Source: Pontibacter amylolyticus (lineage in GTDB: Bacteria; Bacteroidota; Bacteroidia; Cytophagales; Hymenobacteraceae). Taken from it: DNA of 64,000 bases. Made by a program: the position numbers and the translations under genes. The stretch is taken from positions 372,001 through 436,000 of the forward strand of contig NZ_BMFP01000003.1 in assembly GCF_014638845.1 (NCBI RefSeq), written 5' to 3'. Below are positions 24,636 through 33,925 of this stretch, piece by piece. Each line of letters opens with the position of its first letter. The stretch's first letter is position 1. The notes under the pieces are model-generated. The model was not told where the DNA came from and ran no database searches. It was given only the letters and a program-made list of their open reading frames with translations.

Positions 24636-27040
24636 GCCATCCCTTTTTTCTTCTCCGCCTCCAGCATGTTTTCCAGCCCTCTGAAAAAAGCATCCGGGTT
24701 AAAAGAAATGCTATCGATGCCATGCTCTACCAGGAAGGCAGCATAGGCGGGATAGTCACTCGGGGCCTGGCCGCAGAGACCGACTTTGGTACCCGTCTTC
24801 TTGGCTTTTTGCAGGGTCATCACAATAAGCTGCTGGACCGCCTGATCAAAGGGTGAAAAGATATCGCTGAGCAAACCCGAATCGCGGTCAGCCCCCAGGG
24901 TAAGTTGTGTGAGGTCGTTGGAGCCAATGGAAAAGCCGTCAAAATGCGCGGCAAACTCCTCGGCCAGTAAGGCATTGCTTGGGATCTCCACCATCACGTA
25001 TACCTCCAGGCCGTTCTCCCCGCGCTTTAACCCATGGTCTGCCATCAGCCTGATCACTTTCTCACCTTCCTGCACGGTGCGGCAAAACGGGATCATCAGT
25101 TTCACATTCGTCAGGCCCATCTCTTCCCTTACTTTTTTCATGGCCCGGCATTCCAGCTCAAAGCCTTCCTGGTAAAGCTTATGGTAGTAGCGGGAGGCCC
25201 CGCGCAGTCCGATCATCGGATTGGCTTCGTCGGGCTCAAACTGCCGGCCACCCACCAGGTTGGCATACTCGTTCGACTTGAAATCACTCATCCGCACGAT
25301 CACGTCTTTGGGGTAAAAGGCCGCTGCAATTACCGCTGTCGCCTCGGCCAGCTTGTCGACAAAATAGTCGGCCTTGTTTGGGTAATGGTGTGTGAGCTGC
25401 TCTATCTTTTCACGGGCCTCTCTATTCTCTACCTGGTCGAAATGTGTGAGCGCCATGGGGTGAATCTGGATGGAGTTGGTAATGATGAATTCCATCCGCA
25501 TCAGCCCGACGCCATCATTGGGCAGAAAAGAATACTTAAAGGCTTGTTCCGGATCCCCGAGAATGAGCATCGCTTTGGTGTGGGGCTTACCGAGCTTGCT
25601 CATATCGGTCTTTTTCTCTTCCCATGCGAGTTTGCCTTCAAACACATAGCCCGTCTCCCCACCCGCTGTCGATACAGTTACCTCCTGCCCGTCTCGTATG
25701 GTTTTGGTGGCATCGTTGGTGCCCAGTACGGCCACGGCGCCCACTTCCCGCGCCACGATGGCGGCATGGCTGGTGCGGCCGCCCTGTTCGGTTATGATGG
25801 CGCTGGCTTTTTTCAGAATAGGGTCCCAGTCGGGATCGGTTTTGCGGGTTACGAGCACCTCGCCTGCCTGCAGTTTATCGCTCTCGGCGGGGGTGTGCAG
25901 CACGCGGGCTATACCTGACACAATGCGGTTACTCAAGCCTATACCTGAGCAGAGCACTTTGCCCTTTTCCTGCAAGGTATATTCTGTAAAAAACGCCGCG
26001 TTCTTGTGCTGGCTCTGTACTGTCTCAGGTCTGGCCTGCACTATGAAGAGGTCGCCCGAGAGGCCGTCTTTGGCCCACTCAATGTCCATGGGCTGCTGGT
26101 AGTGCTCTTCGATGCGCAGGCCCCATTTAGCTAGCTGCACCACTTCTTCGTCTGCCAGCACATATTGCTCCTGTTGTTCCGCGGGCGTGTCTAGATTGAT
26201 GATGGCATCAGCCGGGCTTTGCAATTCACCCTCGGCTTTGTCAGCGTATACCATGGTTTTGGCTTTGCTGCCAAGTTTACGCGAAATGATGGATTGCCTT
26301 GCCTTGTCAAGCATCGGTTTGAAGACGATGAATTCATCCGTATTCACAGCCCCCTGCACCACATTCTCCCCCAGGCCCCAGGAGCCAGAAACCACTACCA
26401 CCTTCTCAAACCCGGTATCCGGATCGAGCGTGAACATCACACCCGAGCAGGCTTTGTCTGAGCGCACCATGGTCTGTATACCTACCGAGAGCGCCACCTG
26501 CATGTGCTCAAACGCATTGTCCACCCGATACTTGATGGCCCGGTCCGTGAACAAAGAGGCATAACTGTGGTGACAGGCGCTGAAAAGATTCTGGAGGCCG
26601 CTTACGTTGAGGTAAGTTTCCAGCTGGCCGGCAAAGCTAGCGGTGGGCAGGTCTTCGGCGGTGGCACTGCTGCGCACGGCCAGCGAAATATGTTCGCCAT
26701 ACGCTGATTTCAAATAGGTATAGCCTTTCTCGATTTCTGCCTGAATCTCCTCCGGCAAGAGGGTACTCAGAATCAGTTCTCTTGCCTGCTTGCCCACTTC
26801 GGATAGGTTATGGAAATCGCTGGTGTCCAGTCTGTCGAGCGCCTCTGTTAACTGTGCTTTCAGATGTTGCTGCTCCAGAAGATGCCAATAGGCAGCCGAG
26901 GTGGTTGCGTAGCCATCGGGCACGCGTATACCTTCCGGGTTGAGCTGATTGTACATCTCTCCGAGAGAGGCGTTCTTTCCGCCCACTTTGCTGATGTCTT
27001 TGTAGCTGATGTCTTTGAAGAGCATGATGAACGGTTCCAT
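24632..27040 (-). CDS. ppsA: Phosphoenolpyruvate synthase
   Basis: Converts pyruvate, ATP and water to PEP, AMP and phosphate in gluconeogenesis. The 802-residue length is normal. The N-terminal ATP-grasp domain begins with KVGGKNASLGEM and holds RSSATAEDLPTASFAGQ. The swivelling phosphohistidine domain has GGRTSHAAIVARE. The C-terminal TIM barrel has VMVEIPSNALLAEEF, FSIGSNDLTQLTLGADRD and the active-site Cys in GLCGQAPSDYP. AMP is a product, and the facing operon encodes an AMP phosphorylase-like enzyme, so a functional link is possible. Gene end and neighbour end overlap in TTAA. It runs divergently from the CBS-nuo operon. Confidence 0.95.
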   Translation of the reverse strand: MEPFIMLFKDISYKDISKVGGKNASLGEMYNQLNPEGIRVPDGYATTSAAYWHLLEQQHLKAQLTEALDRLDTSDFHNLSEVGKQARELILSTLLPEEIQAEIEKGYTYLKSAYGEHISLAVRSSATAEDLPTASFAGQLETYLNVSGLQNLFSACHHSYASLFTDRAIKYRVDNAFEHMQVALSVGIQTMVRSDKACSGVMFTLDPDTGFEKVVVVSGSWGLGENVVQGAVNTDEFIVFKPMLDKARQSIISRKLGSKAKTMVYADKAEGELQSPADAIINLDTPAEQQEQYVLADEEVVQLAKWGLRIEEHYQQPMDIEWAKDGLSGDLFIVQARPETVQSQHKNAAFFTEYTLQEKGKVLCSGIGLSNRIVSGIARVLHTPAESDKLQAGEVLVTRKTDPDWDPILKKASAIITEQGGRTSHAAIVAREVGAVAVLGTNDATKTIRDGQEVTVSTAGGETGYVFEGKLAWEEKKTDMSKLGKPHTKAMLILGDPEQAFKYSFLPNDGVGLMRMEFIITNSIQIHPMALTHFDQVENREAREKIEQLTHHYPNKADYFVDKLAEATAVIAAAFYPKDVIVRMSDFKSNEYANLVGGRQFEPDEANPMIGLRGASRYYHKLYQEGFELECRAMKKVREEMGLTNVKLMIPFCRTVQEGEKVIRLMADHGLKRGENGLEVYVMVEIPSNALLAEEFAAHFDGFSIGSNDLTQLTLGADRDSGLLSDIFSPFDQAVQQLIVMTLQKAKKTGTKVGLCGQAPSDYPAYAAFLVEHGIDSISFNPDAFFRGLENMLEAEKKKGMA

Positions 27041-27351
27041 GGCTGTGTGCGAATGAAGGTGAAACTTGGTAAAGTGAAATCAGAAATTCATCTACACTTC
27101 ATAACGCAAGGCTATCTACTTGGTTTTGAATTACATACAAACCAATCTTATATAAATACCAGTCTGTTCATAATAGGCTATACCTCTTTTTGAGTCGTAA
27201 CATCAGTTCAAGGAAGGAGAAGGTGACACCCCTAAATTCAGGGTTTATAATATTTTTAAGTACTATTTAAACAATTCTTTGTCCGGTTTTGAAACACTCT
27301 CGTATAACACCCTATCACTCAAGCATATATTACAAGCATACAGGAGGTTTT
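27041..27351. promoter_or_regulatory. Divergent promoter region of ppsA and the CBS-nuo operon
   Basis: About 311 bp, strongly A/T-rich, with no gene. It must carry the ppsA promoter (leftward) and the promoter for the CBS gene and nuoA (rightward). A candidate rightward element is the TATAATATTTTTAAG stretch near 27247, but I cannot assign it firmly. A TATACC motif lies at about 27179. AGGAGG lies at 27342-27347, directly before the CBS start. Confidence 0.5.
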
Positions 27352-27789
27352 ATGGGAACTGTCAGGCACTTACTCCAGAAAAAGGGAAATAGGGTTATCT
27401 CCATTTCCCCAGATAGCACTGTTTACAGCGCACTCGAAAAGATGGTGGCTCAAAACGTGGGCGCACTCATTGTGATGGATCATGACAAATTTGCCGGGAT
27501 GTTCACTGAGCGTGACTATGCCCGTAAGGTGATTCTGAAAGGCAAGGCATCGCGCGACACCCTGGTGCGTGAAATCATGAGTGAGCACCCCGTTGTGGTG
27601 ACACCCGACACGACCATCGACCAGTGCATGGCCCTGATGACTGAAAAGTATATCCGCCATCTGCCCGTCATGGACAAGCAACAACTCGTAGGGCTGGTGT
27701 CGATTGGTGACATCGTGAAGTGCATGATCGATGAGCAAAAGTGTATTATCGAAGACCTCGAGCATTATATAACCGGGCACCACGAGTAG
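27352..27789 (+). CDS. Two-CBS-domain protein
   Basis: A 145-residue protein of two CBS domains that usually bind adenosine nucleotides and report energy state. Pair one includes TVYSALEKMVAQNVGALIVMDHDKFAGMFTERDYARKV, and pair two includes TTIDQCMALMTEKYIRHLPVMDKQQLVGLVSIGDIVK. The start at 27352 is fixed by a strong AGGAGG 4 bp upstream; the longer frame from 27289 has no such support. The protein closely resembles proteobacterial CBS proteins by wording (TVRHLLQKKG, RDYARKVILKGKAS). Only 30 bp separate it from nuoA, so it probably heads the operon and could have arrived with it. Confidence 0.9.
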   Translation: MGTVRHLLQKKGNRVISISPDSTVYSALEKMVAQNVGALIVMDHDKFAGMFTERDYARKVILKGKASRDTLVREIMSEHPVVVTPDTTIDQCMALMTEKYIRHLPVMDKQQLVGLVSIGDIVKCMIDEQKCIIEDLEHYITGHHE

Positions 27790-27819
27790 TAGCCCGGATA
27801 GTATTGATTAGGAGAAACC

Positions 27820-28254
27820 ATGCAGGAAACAGCTGAAACAACAACTTTACTGTGGCCATTGGCGGTCTATGGTGCCATCGTGCTCAGCCTGGTACTACTG
27901 ATATTGGGCCTTTCTTATGTGCTCGGCCAGCGCGGTCACGGCCGCGCCATGGGTGAGACGTACGAAGGCGGCATCGTGAGCGCAGGCGGTGCCCGCATCC
28001 GTTTCTCCTCCCAGTTCTACATGGTCGCCATGATGTTCGTGATTTTCGACGTGGAGACCATCTTTATTTTCGCCTGGGCCATTGCCTTCCCCGAATTGGG
28101 TTGGTATGGCTATTTCGGCGTGCTCGTTTTTATTGCCATGCTGGTGGTGGTGCTGGTCTACGAGTGGCGAAACGGCGCGCTGGACTTCGGTCCGGACGGA
28201 AAGAAAATATTGGCCGCCTACAAGCGCATGCTGCAGAAGCCAAGCTTAAACTGA
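27820..28254 (+). CDS. nuoA: NADH-quinone oxidoreductase subunit A
   Basis: A 144-residue membrane subunit of complex I with three transmembrane helices. The family signature GETYEGGIVSAGGARIRFSS and FYMVAMMFVIFDVETIFIF (with the acidic DVE of helix 2) is intact. An AGGAG ribosome-binding site lies 7 bp before the ATG, unusual in this window. It opens the nuo gene series and follows the CBS gene closely. Confidence 0.95.
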   Translation: MQETAETTTLLWPLAVYGAIVLSLVLLILGLSYVLGQRGHGRAMGETYEGGIVSAGGARIRFSSQFYMVAMMFVIFDVETIFIFAWAIAFPELGWYGYFGVLVFIAMLVVVLVYEWRNGALDFGPDGKKILAAYKRMLQKPSLN

Positions 28255-28343
28255 GCTTTTGACAAAGGACAAAGAAACTCTGATAAGGCCTGTACCTAAT
28301 CGCATTAAGCTTTTGGGAAAAATGTAACGAAACACCCTACGAT

Positions 28344-28982
28344 ATGAAATGGTGGTTAAGCAAACCCGATGAGCCAGCCAAAGCCGTGACAGGCACCAGC
28401 TCTTACGAGGAGACCGTGCAGCAGAGCATCATGCTCACCACGCTGCAGGACCTGATCGGCTGGGGCCGGAAGAACTCCATGTGGCCCTTCCACTTCGGGC
28501 TGAGCTGTTGCTTTGTGGAGATGGCGACCAGCATGACGCCCAAGTATGACGTGGCCCGCTTTGGGGCGGAAGTTATCCGGGGCACCCCAAGAGAAGCCGA
28601 TGTGATGATCATCGCCGGAACCGTCTTCATCAAAATGGCCCCCATCATCAAGCGCCTGCATGAGCAGATGATGGAGCCGAAATGGGTGATCTCGATGGGC
28701 TCCTGCGCCAACTCTGGCGGCATGTACGACATCTACAGCGTGGTACAGGGCGTCGACAAATTCCTTCCCGTGGATGTTTACGTTCCCGGCTGTCCTCCCC
28801 GTCCAGACGCCTTCATGGAAGGACTGATGCTACTGGCCGACCGGGTAGGTAAAGAGCGCCGCCCCCTCAGTTGGACCATCGGCGATCAGGGGGTGATCCG
28901 ACCGGAAAAAATAGAAGTAAAAGCGGGCAAGAAAGAACGTTGGAGCCAGATGAATGAGTTTAGGTCGCCGGATGAAATATAG
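28344..28982 (+). CDS. nuoB: NADH-quinone oxidoreductase subunit B
   Basis: A 212-residue peripheral-arm subunit that carries cluster N2 next to the quinone site. The ligand cysteines are in [11 protein letters not shown] (two adjacent Cys), [10 protein letters not shown] and [12 protein letters not shown]. The C-terminal tail is of the E. coli type. It lies 89 bp after nuoA. It is followed not by nuoC but by a 552-bp repeat-rich gap beginning with the GAGTTTAGGAGT-type repeat. Confidence 0.95.
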   Translation: MKWWLSKPDEPAKAVTGTSSYEETVQQSIMLTTLQDLIGWGRKNSMWPFHFGLSCCFVEMATSMTPKYDVARFGAEVIRGTPREADVMIIAGTVFIKMAPIIKRLHEQMMEPKWVISMGSCANSGGMYDIYSVVQGVDKFLPVDVYVPGCPPRPDAFMEGLMLLADRVGKERRPLSWTIGDQGVIRPEKIEVKAGKKERWSQMNEFRSPDEI

Positions 28983-29534
28983 AAGTTTAGGAGTTTGAGA
29001 GTTTAAGAGTTGAGAAGACAAAAACCTGTAGGGACAGGTCGTGGCCTGTCCGAATCGTGCACAGGGTATAGTCTGTCTGAATCTTTGTATAGGGCCCCTA
29101 CCCTAAGGATTTACAAGATTTAAGGATCAACAGGATTCTAGTGAACGCTTGACACACCCCTGCCCCTCTCAAGAGGGGATTTTGGGCTGCCAATGCTTTG
29201 AGGTATAAGTATTGTGGCAATAGCTATCGTCCACCGGCACGCATAGCTAGCATTCTTGCACTTGAAAAATGCAACAGAAAGCGGTGCCCGGTGCACAATT
29301 GACGATTTTTTGTTTGAGCGGTCAGCGAGTTCAAAATCGTCTTGATTTTTTGCTTACTTTTTTCATCAAGGAAAAAAGTGAGTGCCCGCCGCACAGGCGA
29401 AGCAATGAAACGAGGTAAGTAGCAATAAGCGACTGCAGTTGCAACGCTAGCAAGAGATAGTTATAAACTTAGCATTAAAAAGAAAGAGAGTACATGACTT
29501 AACATATTACATCAACTTCTTACAGCCTCCTCCC
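28983..29534. repeat. Mosaic of dispersed intergenic repeats between nuoB and nuoCD
   Basis: No gene is present in 552 bp. In order it holds: a GAGTTTAGGAGT-type repeat (28983-29013); GTAGGGACAGG/CCTGTCC dyad (29029-29054); GGATTTACAAGATT/AACAGGATT repeat (about 29105-29137); CCCCTCTCAAGAGGGG (29159-29176); a dyad CTTACTTTTTTC / GAAAAAAGTGAG (29353-29382); and low-complexity A-rich sequence before nuoCD. Each unit resembles short repeats scattered in Bacteroidota genomes. Two GGTATA motifs occur (29066, 29202). Confidence 0.7.
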
Positions 29535-31283
29535 ATGAACAACAACAGCGGCATACTGGAGCAACTCCGGTCGCGGTACGGCGAAGATACGTTCAAGACG
29601 CAGCCCACCAAGGATGACATCCTCACCCTCTGGCTTCCTGTGGACCATGTGCCGGAAGTGCTCAAATTCCTGAAGCACGACCTACCCCAACCCTTCCTCC
29701 TCCTCTTCGACCTGACGGCCATTGACGAACGCACCCGCAAACCCGAGAACGGCCATATACCTTATAGCTTCACGCTCATTTACCACCTCTTCTCTTTTGA
29801 GCGCAACACCTTTATCAGACTAAAAGCAGGCCTTCGCGAAGACTTCCCGAAAGCCCCTAGCATCAGCGGACTCTGGCAAAATGCCAATTGGTACGAGCGC
29901 GAAGTATACGATATGTTCGGCATCCGCTTCGAAGGACATCCGCACCTCTCCCGCATTCTGATGCCGCGCACGTGGGTCGGCCATCCGCTCCGCAAAGAGC
30001 ATCCGGCCCGTGCCACCGAGATGGGGCCTTTCCAGCTTTATGACGACAAGATAGACCTCGAGCAATCGGCCCTGCAGTTCAAGCCCGAAGAATGGGGACT
30101 GGCTAAGCAGAGCGATGATACGGACTTCATGTTCCTCAACATCGGTCCGCAACACCCCGGCACGCATGGTGTATTGCGCATCGTCCTGCAGCTCGACGGC
30201 GAAGATATTGTGGACGCTATACCTGACATTGGCTTCCACCACCGTGGCGCTGAGAAAATGGGTGAGCGCCAATCCTGGCATACCTACATCCCCTATACCG
30301 ACCGGGTAGATTACCTTGGCGGCGTGATGAACAACCTCGCCTACCTGCAGGCCGTGGAGAAACTGGCTGGCATTGAAGTGCCGGAACGGGTGAAGTATAT
30401 CCGGGTGATGTTGTGCGAGCTTTTCCGCATTGCCAGTCACCTGGTATGGTATGGCACCTTTGCGCAGGACGTAGGCCAGCTCTCGCCAGTGTTTTACATG
30501 TTCACCGACCGAGAAAAGATTTTCGACATCATCGAAGGCATCTGTGGGGGTCGCATGCACCCGAACTGGTTCCGCATCGGCGGTGTGGCGCAAGACCTGC
30601 CCAAAGGTTGGGAACAACTAGTGCAGCGCTTCCTCGATTACTTCCCGAAGCGCATCAAGGAATACGATAACATGGTGATGAAGAACAGTCTCTTCAAAGC
30701 CCGCACGGTTGGCATCGGCATCTTCACCAAAGACGAAGCCATCGAATGGGGCGTGACCGGGCCAAACCTGCGAGCCTGCGGCTTCGAGTGGGACTTCCGT
30801 AAAATGCGCCCCTACTCCGGGTATGAAATGTTCGACTTCGAAGTACCCACTGCCACAAACGGTGATTGCTACGACAGGGCTGTGGTGCGGGTAGCAGAAA
30901 TGCGCCAAAGCCTGCGCATCATCGAGCAGTGCGTGAAGAACATGCCGGCCGGTCCTTACAAATCCGACCATCCCATCACTACTCCGCCTGTTAAGCAAAA
31001 CACCATGCACGATATCGAGACGCTCATTACGCACTTTTTGGGTGTGACCTGGGGACCTGTGATACCGCCGGGAGAGGCCATGAGCTGCATCGAAGCCACC
31101 AAAGGAGCCAACGGCTACTACTTGACCAGTGATGGTAACACGTCCCCTTACCGGGTACGCATCCGCACTCCCTCGTTCCCGCACATGCAAATGCTCCCCT
31201 ACATCACACGTGGCTATACCGTAGCGGATTTGCTGTCGATACTGGGCGCCATGGATTATGTACTGGCGGATATTGATAGGTGA
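29535..31283 (+). CDS. nuoC: NADH-quinone oxidoreductase fused subunit C/D
   Basis: A 582-residue fusion of the 30-kDa (C) and 49-kDa (D) subunits, which frame the quinone-binding cavity. NuoC covers about residues 1-180 ([18 protein letters not shown] is its signature). NuoD begins near [19 protein letters not shown], where HPGTHG contains the quinone-site His. It ends [18 protein letters not shown]. The fused form is characteristic of gammaproteobacterial complex I; most Bacteroidota encode separate C and D. There is no ribosome-binding site upstream, where repeats occupy the gap. The symbol also covers nuoD. Confidence 0.96.
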   Translation: MNNNSGILEQLRSRYGEDTFKTQPTKDDILTLWLPVDHVPEVLKFLKHDLPQPFLLLFDLTAIDERTRKPENGHIPYSFTLIYHLFSFERNTFIRLKAGLREDFPKAPSISGLWQNANWYEREVYDMFGIRFEGHPHLSRILMPRTWVGHPLRKEHPARATEMGPFQLYDDKIDLEQSALQFKPEEWGLAKQSDDTDFMFLNIGPQHPGTHGVLRIVLQLDGEDIVDAIPDIGFHHRGAEKMGERQSWHTYIPYTDRVDYLGGVMNNLAYLQAVEKLAGIEVPERVKYIRVMLCELFRIASHLVWYGTFAQDVGQLSPVFYMFTDREKIFDIIEGICGGRMHPNWFRIGGVAQDLPKGWEQLVQRFLDYFPKRIKEYDNMVMKNSLFKARTVGIGIFTKDEAIEWGVTGPNLRACGFEWDFRKMRPYSGYEMFDFEVPTATNGDCYDRAVVRVAEMRQSLRIIEQCVKNMPAGPYKSDHPITTPPVKQNTMHDIETLITHFLGVTWGPVIPPGEAMSCIEATKGANGYYLTSDGNTSPYRVRIRTPSFPHMQMLPYITRGYTVADLLSILGAMDYVLADIDR

Positions 31284-31326
31284 AAGTTTAGGAGTAATAG
31301 AGTTGAGGATTTCAAAAGTGTAAAAC

Positions 31327-32079
31327 TTGAAAATAGGGCTTTGCATAGTGATTTGTTTGGCGACCATTGGGCTACAGGCGCAGGAGCTTGATGAAAATCA
31401 GGTAAAGCGGCTATACCTGTCCGTGACGGGTGGTGTGGGCTTGATGGGGCCACAAAGCGATATCGAAAACCAGATGCGGGCTTCCGGATTAGGTGATACG
31501 CAAACCGGTGGTTGGTTTAGTAGTGGCAGTACGGAGCATCCAAAAAGCAGCAAAATTCCTACACTCAGTTTAGCTGCCAACTACTGGCTGCAAGGGCGTC
31601 AAGGCATTGCTCTAGAAACAGGTTTGGTTGACTACATCGAAGTAAATGGATACGATGACATAGGCATAGGAAATTACATGTTTCTACGAAGCGCTATTTG
31701 GTCAGCTTCGCTGAACTATATGCTGGGTTCACAAAACCGAAAACGCTATCTCAGTATAGGACCGGCACTTCTGCTGCATCATATAAAAGATGATGCAAGT
31801 TATAGCCGAACTGCAGCGCAGACGAATTGGCTGGTAGGGTTTAACGCCAGTTAAACGGCCCATCTTATAGATAGACCAGAGTGGTTTTTAGCTATCAAAG
31901 CTAGTACCCGGCTCTCCCCAGAATCAGAGATTGGTCCCTTTATAGCAGAACATGAAACGGGTATAGCATTACCTGAGCCTGAAAACCAACGCTCTGAATT
32001 CAGGCAAACGAAAGTCCGGACGAGCGGCTTCAACATCGGCCTGACCTTTGGCCTGAAGCTAAAGGGGAAGACGGGATGA
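31327..32079 (+). pseudogene. Outer-membrane beta-barrel gene with an in-frame stop
   Basis: A foreign gene sits between nuoCD and nuoE. From a TTG start at 31327 it reads a signal peptide (LKIGLCIVICLATIGLQAQ) and 175 residues of barrel-like strands, then TAA at 31852-31854. The same frame continues for 74 more codons without another stop to TGA at 32077, with family-like content (RPEWFLAIKASTRLSPE and a terminal NIGLTFGLKLK strand). The intact protein would have about 250 residues. Only one substitution is needed to restore it. It may be a recent pseudogene, a sequencing error, or a shortened but working gene. No specific family is recognised. Confidence 0.8.
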
Positions 32080-32139
32080 CGCCATACCTGAACAGGAAAA
32101 CAACCATTTAACCATGTAGTAATTTAACCATATATCCAC

Positions 32140-32604
32140 ATGCTGACCACCGAAGAAAAACACAAAATCGACCACGAAATCAGCTTGGTGCCATCACCGA
32201 AAAATGCGTGCATCGAAGCGCTGAAAATCGTGCAGCACAGCCATGGTTGGGTGTCGGACGAAAGCCTGAAAGATGTGGCGGATTATGTGGGCATGTCGCC
32301 GGCGGAGCTGGACAGTGTGGCTACTTTCTACAACCTGATTTTCCGCAGACCGGTGGGGCGGCATGTGATTTTGGTGTGCGACAGCATCAGTTGCTGGGTG
32401 ATGGGCTACGAAGGTATACGCGACCGCCTTTACGAGAAACTCAACATCCAATACGGCCAGACCACTGAAGACGGCCGCTTTACTTTGCTACCCAATTGCT
32501 GCCTCGGCACCTGCGACCGAGCCCCGGCCCTTATGATTGACAACGATCTGTACCGTGACCTAACGGTGGAACAACTGGACGAGATTCTGGAAAAGTATAC
32601 CTAA
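32140..32604 (+). CDS. nuoE: NADH-quinone oxidoreductase subunit E
   Basis: A 154-residue thioredoxin-like subunit carrying the 2Fe-2S cluster N1a. Cluster cysteines are in VCDSISCW and NCCLGTCDRAP. The text closely tracks E. coli NuoE (IEALKIVQ, GVATFY-like SVATFYNLIFR, PVGRHVI, GQTT-DGRFTLLP). It lies 19 bp before nuoF. It is preceded by the inserted barrel pseudogene. Confidence 0.95.
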   Translation: MLTTEEKHKIDHEISLVPSPKNACIEALKIVQHSHGWVSDESLKDVADYVGMSPAELDSVATFYNLIFRRPVGRHVILVCDSISCWVMGYEGIRDRLYEKLNIQYGQTTEDGRFTLLPNCCLGTCDRAPALMIDNDLYRDLTVEQLDEILEKYT

Positions 32605-32623
32605 AACCCAAGCGGGCATACCC

Positions 32624-33925
32624 ATGGAGAAGCCCCTGACCCAACACATTGTCCCCGGACGCGCACCGCTCTCGCTCAAAGAGTACGAGAAAGTGGGCGG
32701 CTACCAGTCTGTGCGCAAAATCCTGAAAGAGATGGCCCCTGCCGACGTGCAGAATCTGGTCAAGGCCTCCGACCTGCGCGGGCGCGGTGGTGCGGGCTTT
32801 AACACCGGCCTGAAATGGAGTTTCGTGCCGATGGGACCTGAAGTGGCCAAGCCCAAATACCTCGTGGCTAATGCCGACGAGATGGAGCCCGGCACCTTTA
32901 AGGACCGCGTGTTGCTGGAAGGCAATCCGCACCAGTTGATAGAAGGGATGATTGTGGCGGCCTATGCCATCGACGCCAGCATTTCCTACATCTTCATGCG
33001 CTGGGCCTACAAGGTGGCGGCACGAGAAATCATCAAGGCACTCGACGAAGCCTATGAAGCGGGTTACTTGGGTGAAAATATTCTGGGTTCAGGCTTCAAT
33101 TTGGACATGCACCTGCACACCGGCGTGGGCCGGTATATGTGCGGCGAAGAAACGGCTTTGCTTAATGCGCTCGAAGGCAAGCGGGCGAACCCACGCGCCA
33201 AGCCGCCTTTCCCTCAGGTGAGTGGCTTGTTTGGCAAGCCTACGATCGTGAACAACGTGGAGACGCTCTGCTGTCTGCCCCACATCATCAATAACGGAGC
33301 GGAGTGGTTCAAAGGCCTGAGCAAAACTGGAGACGCCGGCACCAAACTATACGGCATCAGCGGCCGCGTGAAAACACCTGGTTGCTGGGAACTGCCCATG
33401 GGCACCACCATCCGCGAACTGATTGAAGAACACGGCGGCGGCATGCAGGATGGTTACCTGTTCAAAGGCCTTCTGCCGGGTGGCGCTTCCACGGATTTTC
33501 TGGTGGAAGAGCATCTGGATTTGCCGATGGATTATACCGCCATACAGGCTGCCGGCAGTCGCATGGGTACGGGCACCATGATTATCCTCGATGACCAGAC
33601 CTGCCCGGTTGGTTTTGTGCACAACCTGCAGCATTTCTTTGCGCAGGAGTCCTGCGGCTTCTGTACGCCTTGCCGCGAAGGACTGCCATGGGTAGAGAAA
33701 ATCCTGTTGGCTATCGACCGGGGCGAAGGCAAGCCTGAACACCTCCTCACACTCGACTTTCATACCAAATACCTCGGCCCCGGCAACACGTTTTGTGCCC
33801 TTGCCCCCGGCGCCATGGAACCCCTGCAGAGCGCTCTGAAATACTTCAGAGAAGATTTTGAACGACACATTCACGAACAACACTGTCCCTGGAGCAAAGC
33901 GAAAGTATGGCAACCATCTATATAG
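32624..33925 (+). CDS. nuoF: NADH-quinone oxidoreductase subunit F
   Basis: A 433-residue NADH-binding subunit with FMN and 4Fe-4S cluster N3. The nucleotide/FMN segment is LRGRGGAGFNTGLKWSF and VANADEMEPGTFKDRVL; GVGRYMCGEETALLNALEG follows. N3 cysteines are in ESCGFCTPCREGLPW and a later Cys in GNTFCALAPGA. The C-terminal SALKYFREDFE matches the enteric protein. Its last 19 bp overlap the start of nuoG. Confidence 0.96.
   Translation: MEKPLTQHIVPGRAPLSLKEYEKVGGYQSVRKILKEMAPADVQNLVKASDLRGRGGAGFNTGLKWSFVPMGPEVAKPKYLVANADEMEPGTFKDRVLLEGNPHQLIEGMIVAAYAIDASISYIFMRWAYKVAAREIIKALDEAYEAGYLGENILGSGFNLDMHLHTGVGRYMCGEETALLNALEGKRANPRAKPPFPQVSGLFGKPTIVNNVETLCCLPHIINNGAEWFKGLSKTGDAGTKLYGISGRVKTPGCWELPMGTTIRELIEEHGGGMQDGYLFKGLLPGGASTDFLVEEHLDLPMDYTAIQAAGSRMGTGTMIILDDQTCPVGFVHNLQHFFAQESCGFCTPCREGLPWVEKILLAIDRGEGKPEHLLTLDFHTKYLGPGNTFCALAPGAMEPLQSALKYFREDFERHIHEQHCPWSKAKVWQPSI

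Noticed and set aside
27041..27351. FNR-type or CRP-type palindrome in the ppsA-CBS gap
   Set aside because: I looked for TTGAT-N4-ATCAA and TGTGA-N6-TCACA type sites and found none convincing.
28983..29534. Hidden tRNA or insertion sequence in the nuoB-nuoCD gap
   Set aside because: No cloverleaf pattern, transposase frame or matching target duplication was visible.
31327..32079. Programmed read-through or frameshifting as cause of the split barrel gene
   Set aside because: Only a plain TAA is present; no slippery sequence or strong downstream structure was seen. A mutation or sequencing error is simpler.
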